Shown here piece after piece: positions 16,546 to 22,434 of a stretch of DNA of 25,160 nucleotides. Every line of letters begins with the position of its first letter. The first letter of the stretch is position 1. The DNA comes from a virus. The position numbers were made by a program, and so were the translations under genes. The notes under the pieces are model-generated. The model was not told where the DNA came from. It saw only the letters and a program-made list of their open reading frames with translations, and made no database searches. The stretch spans positions 1 to 25,160 of IMG/VR virus record IMGVR_UViG_3300044961_000027. One strand, given 5' to 3'.

Positions 16546-16902
16546 ATGGAAATAATAAAATTTACAGAAGAAGATAAAATAAAAGAGTTTGATGCTTTGA
16601 ACAAGTCAAAGTTGGTTGTTGCTGATAAGCACATCATTTATTTTAATGATACAGTAGAGTTTTTTAATTATTTAAAATCCTTGGAAAAACCCACTAAAAA
16701 AACAAAAGTAAAAGTTGATTTGGAAAAAGGTAAGATAGTAGCAATAGGAGATAATATAGATTATGAAGAAAATATTTTCGATGTATCGGAAGATTTACTT
16801 ATCCTCAACGAGGACGGTACATTTGATTATTCTGCAATTTTTAAACTAAATGTTGAAGTTGTAAACAATGAAGTTAAAATAAAAAATGACTTGGATAACT
16901 AA
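16546..16902 (+). CDS. Hypothetical protein, 118 aa
   Basis: The chosen start is the ATG at 16546, 10 bases after the fibre stop and preceded by an A-rich leader. An in-frame upstream ATG at 16507 would extend it by 13 residues into the fibre gene and is less likely. The protein begins MEIIKFTEEDKIKEFDALNK, is acidic, has no membrane segment and ends in a beta-rich half (LLILNEDGTFDYSAIFKLNV). I recognise no family. Its place between the fibre and the holin suggests a fibre-assembly helper or a small virion protein. Confidence 0.5.
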   Translation: MEIIKFTEEDKIKEFDALNKSKLVVADKHIIYFNDTVEFFNYLKSLEKPTKKTKVKVDLEKGKIVAIGDNIDYEENIFDVSEDLLILNEDGTFDYSAIFKLNVEVVNNEVKIKNDLDN

Positions 16903-17269
16903 TAAACTTACGATAATTTTGGCGTGGCTAACAATTTACTTTGCGCCTGTATATCCTTTAATAGCAGCGATAGGCTTCTTTGTGTTTGCTGATTTTTTAA
17001 CAGGAATACAAGCAGCTAAAAAAAGAGGTGAAAAGATTACAAGCAAAAAAATGAAAAGCACCGTAATAAAATTCGGTGCTTATGGAATTGCTGTTGTAAC
17101 ATCATTTTTAATCGAAAAATTTTTTTTGGACGGAATACCTGCGTTGAAAATTATATCAGGTTTAGTGGCGTTTATTGAGGTTAAGAGCATAAACGAAAAC
17201 ATGAAAGATATAACAGGTACGGATATATTCGGAGAAATTTTAAAACGTTTTCCAAAACTTAATAAATGA
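16886..17269 (+). CDS. Phage holin (toxin-secretion/holin-4 type)
   Basis: 127 residues with two hydrophobic blocks: ~8-38 (LTIILAWLTIYFAPVYPLIA, then FFVFAD) and ~63-103, broken by a basic loop (KKRGEKITSKKMKS). ADFLTGIQAAKKRG (35-48) and the later FIEVKSINENMKDITG (~96-111) match the D-x-x-T/S-G...K pattern and the S-I-x-E-N ending of the bacteriophage holin-4 family. It would form inner-membrane lesions that release the lysin at a set time. It overlaps the upstream gene by 17 bases and the DUF5675 gene by 4, giving a lysis pair. Confidence 0.85.
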   Translation: MTWITNKLTIILAWLTIYFAPVYPLIAAIGFFVFADFLTGIQAAKKRGEKITSKKMKSTVIKFGAYGIAVVTSFLIEKFFLDGIPALKIISGLVAFIEVKSINENMKDITGTDIFGEILKRFPKLNK

Positions 17270-17667
17270 AAGCCGAACTAATTAGACAAAATTACACAGA
17301 CAAGCAAGTAACAGGAGTTCTGCGAATACTTGACGGCACAAAGGTTGTAGCTTCTTTTTTTACTTTAGAATTGGCGTGGAAAAACAATCAGCGAAAAGTT
17401 AGTTGTATTCCTAAGGGAACCTATACCTGTGTGGCCAGAATTTCACCTAAATACGGAAGACATTTTCATGTTACCAATGTGCCTAATAGAGATTTAATAT
17501 TAATACATCATGGTAATTTTCATACCGATATTTTAGGATGTATATTAATTGGTAAGGCTCATAAGGATATTAATAAAGACGGTCTAATGGATGTTACTCA
17601 AAGTAAAGTTGCGATGAATGAATTTGTCGCATTGATGCCTGATAAGTTTGAATTGACTATAATTTGA
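17266..17667 (+). CDS. DUF5675 family protein, probable lysis enzyme
   Basis: 133 residues, coupled to the holin gene by an ATGA overlap. The DUF5675 signature is clear: SCIPKGTYTCVARISPKYGR (~46-65), FHVTNVPNRDLILIHHGNF (~67-85), HTDILGCILIGK (~86-97) and DINKDGLMDVTQSK (~101-114). The HHGN...GC spacing (Cys92) resembles the catalytic His/Gly-Cys element of L,D-transpeptidase (YkuD) folds, so an action on peptidoglycan is possible. The family is common next to holins in Bacteroidota phages. No signal peptide, so export would need the holin. Enzymatic activity has not been shown to my knowledge; the lysis role is inferred from position. Confidence 0.8.
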   Translation: MKAELIRQNYTDKQVTGVLRILDGTKVVASFFTLELAWKNNQRKVSCIPKGTYTCVARISPKYGRHFHVTNVPNRDLILIHHGNFHTDILGCILIGKAHKDINKDGLMDVTQSKVAMNEFVALMPDKFELTII

Positions 17668-17668
17668 T

Positions 17669-17698
17669 TTTGAAGTAAACATTTTTTGTTTATATTTG
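17669..17698 (+). promoter_or_regulatory. Bacteroidota-type promoter for the exonuclease unit
   Basis: TTTG at 17669-17672 and TATATTTG at 17691-17698 are separated by 18 nt. The element begins just after the DUF5675 stop. The start codon at 17718 is only 19 nt beyond the -7 element, so the leader would be very short (about 12-15 nt). Confidence 0.75.
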
Positions 17699-17717
17699 TT
17701 CGCAAAAACCAAACTAA

Positions 17718-18719
17718 ATGGGTAAACAAATAAGCGCACACGGTCAGATAATTATTGACGAGTTGGCTAAAACTGACTTGTCAAAAATTGACAAAACAGC
17801 ATTTTCACGTGAACTTAAAAAGAAATATCCAAGAGAATTTCGGGGGAAAGGAGTAGAAGCGATTAGGTCATTAGTTAGACTTTACACAGGCGTAAATGGT
17901 AATAAGCAAAGGCATTTGAGAAGATTTACTGTAAATCATAGCGCAAAAATTTTGATACTCGACATTGAAACTTTACCAATAGAAGCCTACACGTGGGGGA
18001 TATGGCAACAAAATATCGGAATAAATCAAATTAAAAAAGATTGGACGTTGCTTAGTTGGTCGGCAAAGTGGTTATTTGATAGCAGAGTTTATTCAGCTAT
18101 TTTAAACCCTAAAGAATGCAAGCAAAGAAATGACAAGCGAATTACAAAGGCAATATGGAGTTTGATTGATGAAGCGGATATTGTAATTGCTCACAACGCG
18201 AAAAAGTTTGATTTAAAAAAGTTAAACACTAAATTTGTAATGCACGGATTAAACAAGCCAAGCCATTATGAAGTGATTGACACTCTACCACATTTGAGAA
18301 AACAATTTGGATTTACTTCAAACAAATTAGACTATGTAAACAAGTTGTTAGGATTAGATAGGAAGAATGAAAGTGGAGATTTTACGTTGTGGGAGGCTTG
18401 TGTAAATGGTGATAAGCAAGCGTTGGAGCGAATGATAAAATATAATATCAATGACGTTGTAATACTTGAAGAAACTTACTTGAGAATAAGAAATTGGATA
18501 GTGCCACACCCGAATGTTGGACTTCATGTAGATGATAATTTAGTCGCCTGTCCGACTTGTGGAAGCGAACACTTAACAGAAACGGGAAAACACTACACAA
18601 CGCAAGTAAATCAATATACAGAGTTGAGATGCGATGATTGCGGAAGTTTAAGCAGAAGTCGCAAGTCAGTTACAAGTTTAAAGAAGAAAACCAAACTAAT
18701 TGTAAGCGTAGCAAAATGA
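17718..18719 (+). CDS. DEDDy-type 3'-5' exonuclease with C-terminal zinc ribbon
   Basis: 333 residues in three parts. Residues 1-70 are a basic helical N-terminal extension. Residues ~75-260 are an RNase H-like exonuclease: ILDIETLP (Asp82, Glu84; motif I), ADIVIAHNAKKFD (Asp165; motif II) and YNINDVVILEETY (Tyr242-x3-Asp246; motif III), giving a complete DEDDy set. Residues 278-308 hold CPTC and CDDC (Cys278, 281, 305, 308), a zinc ribbon that may bind DNA or partners. YprB-like or DnaQ-like exonucleases are the closest groups I can name. It probably trims or degrades DNA during replication or recombination. It starts a new transcription unit downstream of the lysis genes. Confidence 0.85.
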   Translation: MGKQISAHGQIIIDELAKTDLSKIDKTAFSRELKKKYPREFRGKGVEAIRSLVRLYTGVNGNKQRHLRRFTVNHSAKILILDIETLPIEAYTWGIWQQNIGINQIKKDWTLLSWSAKWLFDSRVYSAILNPKECKQRNDKRITKAIWSLIDEADIVIAHNAKKFDLKKLNTKFVMHGLNKPSHYEVIDTLPHLRKQFGFTSNKLDYVNKLLGLDRKNESGDFTLWEACVNGDKQALERMIKYNINDVVILEETYLRIRNWIVPHPNVGLHVDDNLVACPTCGSEHLTETGKHYTTQVNQYTELRCDDCGSLSRSRKSVTSLKKKTKLIVSVAK

Positions 18720-18774
18720 TAACAGCAAAATAAAAAGCCAAGGAGTTAGTTGAACTAAAAGAAATTGAAAAATT

Positions 18775-19053
18775 ATGACCATAGAACAAACTAACCAATT
18801 AATAGAACATAAGTTTGAAGAACTAAAACAGATTGCAATATCTAAAAATACTGCTTATAACGCTTCATTGTATAATCCTGATGGATTGTTTCAGCTAGAT
18901 GTAGTTGATGGTTTAAAAGCACGTATAAACGACAAATTGAATAGAATAAAAAGAGTAGGGCTTAAAGATGAAACTGAGGATACATTAAAGGATTTGATAA
19001 TTTACTTAATACACTTGGATATATGCTTGAATTTATTAACCTCACAGAAATAA
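18775..19053 (+). CDS. DUF1599 / nucleotide modification associated domain 1-like protein
   Basis: 92 residues. KNTAYNASLYN (~20-30), GLKARINDKLNRIKRV (~46-61) and ETEDTLKDLIIYLIHL (~66-81) match the K-N-x-x-Y ... R-x-x-D-K-x-x-R ... E-x-x-x-D-x-L-x-D-L-x-x-Y pattern of DUF1599 (Nmad1-type). This family appears in phages and in clusters linked to modified nucleotides, and its helical fold resembles MazG-like nucleotide pyrophosphatases. Here it would act on nucleotides in the cytoplasm, but substrate and reaction are unknown. It follows the exonuclease gene after 55 bases without a visible promoter and overlaps the next gene by 31 bases. Confidence 0.72.
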   Translation: MTIEQTNQLIEHKFEELKQIAISKNTAYNASLYNPDGLFQLDVVDGLKARINDKLNRIKRVGLKDETEDTLKDLIIYLIHLDICLNLLTSQK

Positions 19054-19337
19054 CTAGGAGTGAAAATAATGCAGAACTAGAGAGGAACAGGTATATAAAC
19101 GCCTTTGAAATATTCGATTTTGCACCAATTAACGAAAATGATTTAAGCAGAGGAATTGAAATAGAATTTAAGAATGGGAATATAAGAGAATACAAGTGTG
19201 ACATTATAGACTTTATGAAACTCTTACAACAAGCGAAAATAAAAGCATACGCAACCTTAATAAATGAAAGCAATGGGAACAATAATAATAGAAAACGAAA
19301 ACCAAAAAGTACAAGTCGAGCAAAATTTTCTAAATAG
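19023..19337 (+). CDS. Hypothetical protein with basic C-terminal tail (104 aa)
   Basis: 104 residues; the start lies 31 bases inside the upstream gene. The body (~1-82) has a compact charged alpha/beta look (GIEIEFKNGNIREYKCDIID), and the last 20 residues are an Asn/Arg/Lys-rich tail ending TSRAKFSK, which could bind nucleic acid. Part of this tail is read in the frame alternative to the next small gene. No family was recognised. Confidence 0.5.
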   Translation: MLEFINLTEITRSENNAELERNRYINAFEIFDFAPINENDLSRGIEIEFKNGNIREYKCDIIDFMKLLQQAKIKAYATLINESNGNNNNRKRKPKSTSRAKFSK

Positions 19338-19443
19338 TATTGAAGACGTAGAAGAATTGCTGGAGGCTTTACGTGGCGCATTAATTGCGACAGGTCATTC
19401 TTATATGTTAAATTACAAGATAACACTTAAAGAAAATGAATAA
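19273..19443 (+). CDS. Small hypothetical protein (56 aa)
   Basis: A 56-residue frame starting MGTIIIENENQKVQVEQNFL, with 65 bases overlapping the end of the upstream gene in another frame and 8 bases overlapping the spanin-candidate start. The second half (DVEELLEALRGALIATGHSY) is a clear amphipathic helix. The tight overlap with the next start and the regular coding pattern support translation. No family was recognised. Confidence 0.5.
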   Translation: MGTIIIENENQKVQVEQNFLNSIEDVEELLEALRGALIATGHSYMLNYKITLKENE

Positions 19444-19843
19444 AATATTTTACATCGCAATATTTTTGCTGACTTCATGCAGTGCGGAATGGCATTTAAA
19501 ACGTGCAATAAAAAAAGGTATTGAAGTAAAAAAAGACACGATTTCTTTACATGATACTATTTTAACGAAAGAAGTTTATCATGATACAACGGTCGTAACT
19601 AAACCAAACGATACGCTCACATTTTATAAAGACCAATGGCACGTAAAGATAGTACGAATTAACGATACATTGCACGTTCAAGGCGGTTGCAAATCAGATA
19701 CGCTTTATATCGAGCGAAAAATACCGGTTGATAGAATAGTCAATAAAATAGACTATTGGAGCGGAATTATAGTTTTCCTAAAATGGCTTGTAGTATTAGC
19801 AGCAATGCTTGTTGGTGGTTGGGTAGTGTTTAAGAAATTGTAG
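19436..19843 (+). CDS. Lipoprotein with C-terminal membrane segment, candidate unimolecular spanin
   Basis: 135 residues. An N-terminal lipoprotein signal peptide (MNKIFYIAIFLLTSC) has an LTSC lipobox with Cys15 as the lipidated residue. SAEWHLKRAIKKG follows. A 90-residue periplasmic stretch of beta/polar residues leads to a single C-terminal transmembrane helix (~110-132, IIVFLKWLVVLAAMLVGGWV) and a short basic end. Lipidated N-terminus plus C-terminal inner-membrane anchor is exactly the architecture of u-spanins, which join and fuse inner and outer membranes in the last step of lysis. The gene closes the transcription unit that starts soon after the holin. No homology search was possible, so the role is inferred from topology. 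Confidence 0.6.
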   Translation: MNKIFYIAIFLLTSCSAEWHLKRAIKKGIEVKKDTISLHDTILTKEVYHDTTVVTKPNDTLTFYKDQWHVKIVRINDTLHVQGGCKSDTLYIERKIPVDRIVNKIDYWSGIIVFLKWLVVLAAMLVGGWVVFKKL

Positions 19844-19887
19844 CATAAACAATTCACTAAGCCTTATTTTCTTATTTAATGACCGAT

Positions 19888-19912
19888 AAGCCCCTCAAAT
19901 TCGAGGGGTTTT
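19888..19912 (+). terminator. Terminator after the spanin candidate
   Basis: The stem CCCCTC (19891-19896) / GAGGGG (19903-19908) extends outward with A-T and G-U pairs (from 19888) and has a 6-nt loop. It is followed by TTTT (19909-19912). It ends the late-side + strand transcription unit and could also work in reverse for the minus-strand RNA, although no T-tract follows it on that strand. Confidence 0.75.
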
Positions 19913-19998
19913 AAATTAGCAGCCGACCAAGTCGCACGTTGGTTAAGTTCGGTTACGCTATCAGTTGTACACCTGCCGAACATTCTTATGAGCTGCTA
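19889..19998 (-). ncRNA. Candidate structured small RNA (three-way junction), minus strand
   Basis: The stretch 19917-19998 folds as a closed three-way junction. P1 is TAGCAGC (19917-19923) with GCTGCTA (19992-19998). P2 is GTTCGG (19947-19952) with CCGAAC (19976-19981), with a 23-nt loop. P3 is ACCAA (19926-19930) with TTGGT (19939-19943), with an 8-nt loop. A strong minus-strand promoter sits just upstream at 20001-20032, so transcription would begin at the edge of P1. The terminator hairpin at 19888-19912 lies at the far end, giving a transcript of roughly 100-110 nt. There is no open frame of note. The stretch is GC-richer than the surrounding DNA. It is not a tRNA (no T-loop, no anticodon arm in place). 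No known RNA family was recognised. Confidence 0.5.
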
Positions 19999-20000
19999 TG

Positions 20001-20032
20001 CAAATATACGAATATTATCTTACTTTTTCAAA
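20001..20032 (-). promoter_or_regulatory. Minus-strand Bacteroidota promoter
   Basis: Read on the minus strand, TTTTG ends at 20029 (TTG = complement of 20029-20031) and TATATTTG covers 20008-20001, with a 20-nt spacer. Both elements match the consensus exactly. It points away from the early genes and toward the structured RNA at 19917-19998. Confidence 0.7.
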
Positions 20033-20111
20033 AATTTGTCAATTTGCAGGCTTACTACCTAAAATTATTCTTATTGGTTTTCAATCAGTTACGATAAAAA
20101 GTTAAAATAAA
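20033..20111. other. Spacer between divergent promoters
   Basis: 79 AT-rich bases between the minus-strand promoter and the early plus-strand promoter. I see no gene, no clear inverted-repeat operator and no direct-repeat series. AATTTGCA occurs near both ends (about 20041 and 20111), which may be chance. Confidence 0.4.
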
Positions 20112-20143
20112 TTTGCATATTTTAAAAAGTCATTGTACTTTTG
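20112..20143 (+). promoter_or_regulatory. Early promoter for the 20182 gene
   Basis: TTTG at 20112-20115 and TACTTTTG at 20136-20143 are separated by 20 nt. An A-rich leader of about 30 nt precedes the ATG at 20182. The same TTGTACTTTTG core occurs at 20926-20936. Confidence 0.75.
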
Positions 20144-20181
20144 CTTCATCAAACTAAAACAAACAACTAAAACTAATAACT

Positions 20182-20553
20182 ATGAACTTAAATGAATTAT
20201 CAAAAAAATTAGGTTATAGCTTTACAGAAAAAGCAACTATAAACGGAAGTAGATATTACACTATTAATGGAGTTAAGTTTAGAGTTTCAGACCATAATCA
20301 ACCATCTAATTATGTTATAAGAGATTACTTTGATTTGGAAAATGAAGAGCAGATATTACATATAGTTAGCCATGAGTTGTTTGGATTTAATTATAATGTA
20401 CACTCTGACGAAAACGGTTATTATAAAATTATTAACGATGGTTCCGATGTTTATTATGAAGATATTACAAGAGATGAATATGATCAATTGTTAAAAATTG
20501 TAAATGCTAAGAAAGATTTTTTTATAAAAAATAATTTTAAATACAGTTTTTAA
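20182..20553 (+). CDS. Early hypothetical protein (123 aa)
   Basis: 123 residues, the first gene of the early region, directly behind a strong promoter. The protein is acidic and Tyr-rich (INDGSDVYYEDITRDEYDQL, ~92-111). Its N-terminus, LNELSKKLGYSFTEKATING, has a helix-plus-strand look, and RYYTINGVKFRVSDH follows. There is no membrane segment and no recognised motif. Small acidic first-early proteins in phages often counter host functions, but nothing in this sequence proves that. The A-rich start region is typical for the host group. Confidence 0.6.
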   Translation: MNLNELSKKLGYSFTEKATINGSRYYTINGVKFRVSDHNQPSNYVIRDYFDLENEEQILHIVSHELFGFNYNVHSDENGYYKIINDGSDVYYEDITRDEYDQLLKIVNAKKDFFIKNNFKYSF

Positions 20554-20554
20554 T

Positions 20555-20620
20555 ATGAAAACTAAAATCAAAATAATTTTAATTTGTTTAACTTTAATAA
20601 TTATCGAAAAATGGATGTAG
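20555..20620 (+). CDS. Possible 21-residue hydrophobic peptide
   Basis: A micro-frame, MKTKIKIILICLTLIIIEKW plus one Met, starts one base after the previous stop and ends inside the start region of the next gene. A basic N-terminus followed by a 14-residue hydrophobic core looks like a single short membrane peptide. It could equally be a coupling leader for the 20611 gene or not be translated. Confidence 0.3.
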   Translation: MKTKIKIILICLTLIIIEKWM

Positions 20621-20817
20621 CAACTATCAAACTAAGTAATGATGTCAAAGTTGAATGTCATTATACAATCGACAGAGCTGACCGTAGCGTTGGTATAATG
20701 GAAGATAGCGTAATAATCGAAAAGGTTTACTACAATGGAACGGATGTTACTAAACTTGTGAATGAATTAGATGTAAATTATTTTTCCGATTGGGAACAGC
20801 AAATAAAGGAACGATGA
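20611..20817 (+). CDS. Small early hypothetical protein (68 aa)
   Basis: 68 residues from the ATG at 20611 (MDVATIKLSNDVKVECHYTI), the first ATG in this frame. An in-frame TTG at 20584 would add nine residues but has no support. The protein is beta-rich then helical (DVTKLVNELDVNYFSDWEQQ). Its stop overlaps the next start (ATGA). No family was recognised. Confidence 0.55.
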   Translation: MDVATIKLSNDVKVECHYTIDRADRSVGIMEDSVIIEKVYYNGTDVTKLVNELDVNYFSDWEQQIKER

Positions 20818-20918
20818 AATTTAGGCGCAACAGTAAGGAACTTGCTATGTTAGACATGGCAGCCTTAATAATAGGAATGATGTTAGCAATTATTTTGCTG
20901 CATTATTTGACAAATTAA
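20814..20918 (+). CDS. Small single-pass membrane peptide (34 aa)
   Basis: MKFRRNSKELAMLDMAALII opens a 34-residue frame with a basic N-terminus and one hydrophobic helix (~15-32). The ATGA overlap with the upstream gene supports real translation. The -33 element of the next promoter lies in its 3' end. Function unknown; an inner-membrane topology with the N-terminus inside is expected from the charges. Confidence 0.5.
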   Translation: MKFRRNSKELAMLDMAALIIGMMLAIILLHYLTN

Positions 20919-20936
20919 AATTTATTTGTACTTTTG
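20906..20936 (+). promoter_or_regulatory. Early promoter for the 20951 gene
   Basis: TTTG at 20906-20909 and TACTTTTG at 20929-20936 are separated by 19 nt. The ATG at 20951 is 15 nt beyond the -7 element, so the leader is very short. It shares the TTGTACTTTTG core with the 20112 promoter. Confidence 0.7.
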
Positions 20937-20950
20937 TAAAAAATAAAACT

Positions 20951-21148
20951 ATGGAACAACTAATCAAAGGTTATTACGAATTTACCTACGTTGGTAAAGA
21001 TGAGGAATATGAAATCTACAAGATAGCAACTAACACAATAGGGTGTGCTACTATGCGCTTATTACTTGAAGAAATGCAAGATAAAAACTTGCACGCTGTG
21101 TTTGATTTTACAAATAAAAGAGTGCTAATTGCTGAACTACCATTTTAA
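20951..21148 (+). CDS. Small early hypothetical protein (65 aa)
   Basis: 65 residues (MEQLIKGYYEFTYVGKDEEY), a small alpha/beta protein with a central helix (ATMRLLLEEMQDKNL) and a final strand (VLIAELPF). It is the first gene of the recombination unit, 18 bases before the Rad52-like gene. No family was recognised; it may be an accessory factor of the recombination proteins that follow. Confidence 0.5.
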   Translation: MEQLIKGYYEFTYVGKDEEYEIYKIATNTIGCATMRLLLEEMQDKNLHAVFDFTNKRVLIAELPF

Positions 21149-21166
21149 CAAAAAACTAAATAAATT

Positions 21167-21691
21167 ATGGAAATTATCAAAAACGAATTATCAGAAATCG
21201 CAAGATTGCCTAAAGATTTAATGGCAGCTTGTCAGCAGTTTCAACAACAACTGCAAAAAAAACCGCCTCAAAATTCAGTTTTAACTTATGATTTTGCGGG
21301 TGAAAAGTTCCAATACTTGCCTATTTCATACTTAGAAAAATCTTTGAACAAGTATTTCTTTGGCATGTGGCAGTGGGAAATTATTGAAAGCAAAATAGTT
21401 GTTAATGAATTTGTGGTAACGGGAAATCTAAAGGTGTTACACCCAGTTACAGGCGTTTGGCTTACATATTCAGGTATTGGTTCAAGTCCTATACAGCAAG
21501 ATAAGGGCAGTAGTGTAAGTGAATTTATTAATACAAAAAAGGTTAAAGCACTTACTATGGGGGCGCCAAAATCAAACATTGAAGCCTTTAAAAACGCTTG
21601 TAAGAGAATTGGTAAATTATTTGGGCAGGACTTAAATAGAAAATTTGAAGAAGATTACACGCCATTTTACATAAAACCATTAAACGAATGA
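21167..21691 (+). CDS. Rad52-like single-strand annealing protein
   Basis: 174 residues. QYLPISYLEKSLNKYFFGMW (~49-68), NEFVVTGNLKVLHPVTGVWL (~80-99), YSGIGSSPIQ (101-110) and EAFKNACKRIGKLFGQDLNR (~139-158) match the pattern of Rad52/22-type phage recombinases. In these, a beta-hairpin sheet is followed by the K-x-A-C/x-K-R-x-x-x-x-F-G helix, with aromatic and basic residues lining the DNA groove. The protein would anneal complementary single strands in phage recombination. It overlaps the Cas4-like nuclease gene by four bases, giving the exonuclease-annealase pair known from Red-like systems. It is short of the typical ~200 residues and lacks a C-terminal acidic tail. Confidence 0.82.
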   Translation: MEIIKNELSEIARLPKDLMAACQQFQQQLQKKPPQNSVLTYDFAGEKFQYLPISYLEKSLNKYFFGMWQWEIIESKIVVNEFVVTGNLKVLHPVTGVWLTYSGIGSSPIQQDKGSSVSEFINTKKVKALTMGAPKSNIEAFKNACKRIGKLFGQDLNRKFEEDYTPFYIKPLNE

Positions 21692-22434
21692 TAAACATTA
21701 GCCCATCATTAGTGAATAAGCTGAATACAGCTTGTCCTAAACAAATTTATTACGAAAAAATAGAGCGAATTAAAACAGAGCCGTCCGAGCTTATGCTTAA
21801 AGGTAGATACTTTGAACACAATTTAATAGGTGGGACGGTTGACGGAGAAATTCCGGAATTGCCAAAACTAAAGAACGGGAGTAAATCAGCAGACGAAAAG
21901 GCATTGGAGGAATTATTAGAGTTTGCAAAGGAAGTATTAACTGCAAATGGAATTGATTTTGAAAGCGGACAAAAACAAGTAAGATTTGAACATGACGGCA
22001 TGAGCGGTGTAGTTGATTATATTGGTTTGGATTTTCTCAATAAAGACCGTATGGCGTTGTACGACTTGAAATATACAGAAACCAAGGAAGATGACCGTTG
22101 GAATGGGTGGGGAGATATTGAATATAAACCCGATGCAAAGTTTCAGGCTATACACTATATACGATTAGCCTATGAGGAGTTTAAAGTTTGGATGCCTTAT
22201 TACTTCGTTATTTTTGGGAAATCAAAATGGTTTAAGGTTATTAAAATAGTAGCAACAGAAAGTAGCATAGCAAATCATTCTGTGGCGGTTAATGCTTCAA
22301 AACAACGGTTGATTGAACTTGAAGCAAGCGGATGGAAGCCTACACCAATTTTGCAAAAGTGTATAAAGTGCCCTTTCAATTCAATATGTAGTGATAAATC
22401 ATTAAAGTCAGAAGTGGAGGTAGTTGAATTATGA
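21688..22434 (+). CDS. Cas4-like PD-(D/E)XK nuclease with Fe-S cysteines
   Basis: 248 residues. The nuclease motifs are visible in order: RYFEHNLIGG (Glu43), GVVDYIG (Asp110), ALYDLKYTE (Asp126, Lys128; the (D/E)xK motif) and KFQAIHYIRL (Gln153, Tyr157; the QxxxY motif). Cys16 near the N-terminus and Cys225, Cys228 and Cys234 near the C-terminus (KCIKCPFNSIC) fit the four-cysteine Fe-S site of Cas4 and AddB-type nucleases. It would resect DNA ends to single strands for the coupled Rad52-like protein. There is no CRISPR array nearby, so a recombination role is favoured over adaptation. Confidence 0.85.
   Translation: MINISPSLVNKLNTACPKQIYYEKIERIKTEPSELMLKGRYFEHNLIGGTVDGEIPELPKLKNGSKSADEKALEELLEFAKEVLTANGIDFESGQKQVRFEHDGMSGVVDYIGLDFLNKDRMALYDLKYTETKEDDRWNGWGDIEYKPDAKFQAIHYIRLAYEEFKVWMPYYFVIFGKSKWFKVIKIVATESSIANHSVAVNASKQRLIELEASGWKPTPILQKCIKCPFNSICSDKSLKSEVEVVEL

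Noticed and set aside
19917-19998. tRNA gene: the stretch has a 7-bp closing stem and a part that resembles a D-arm (GGTTACGCTATCAGTTG)
   Set aside because: There is no GTTCGANTCC T-loop next to the closing stem, no 5-bp anticodon arm in place and no discriminator/CCA spacing. The arms fit a three-way junction instead.
20584-20610. TTG start at 20584 for the 20611 gene
   Set aside because: Rare start codon with no supporting signal; the ATG at 20611 gives a sensible N-terminus.
21688-22434. CRISPR-Cas association of the Cas4-like gene
   Set aside because: No repeat array or other cas genes are in the window, and it is coupled to an annealase, so a recombination role fits better.
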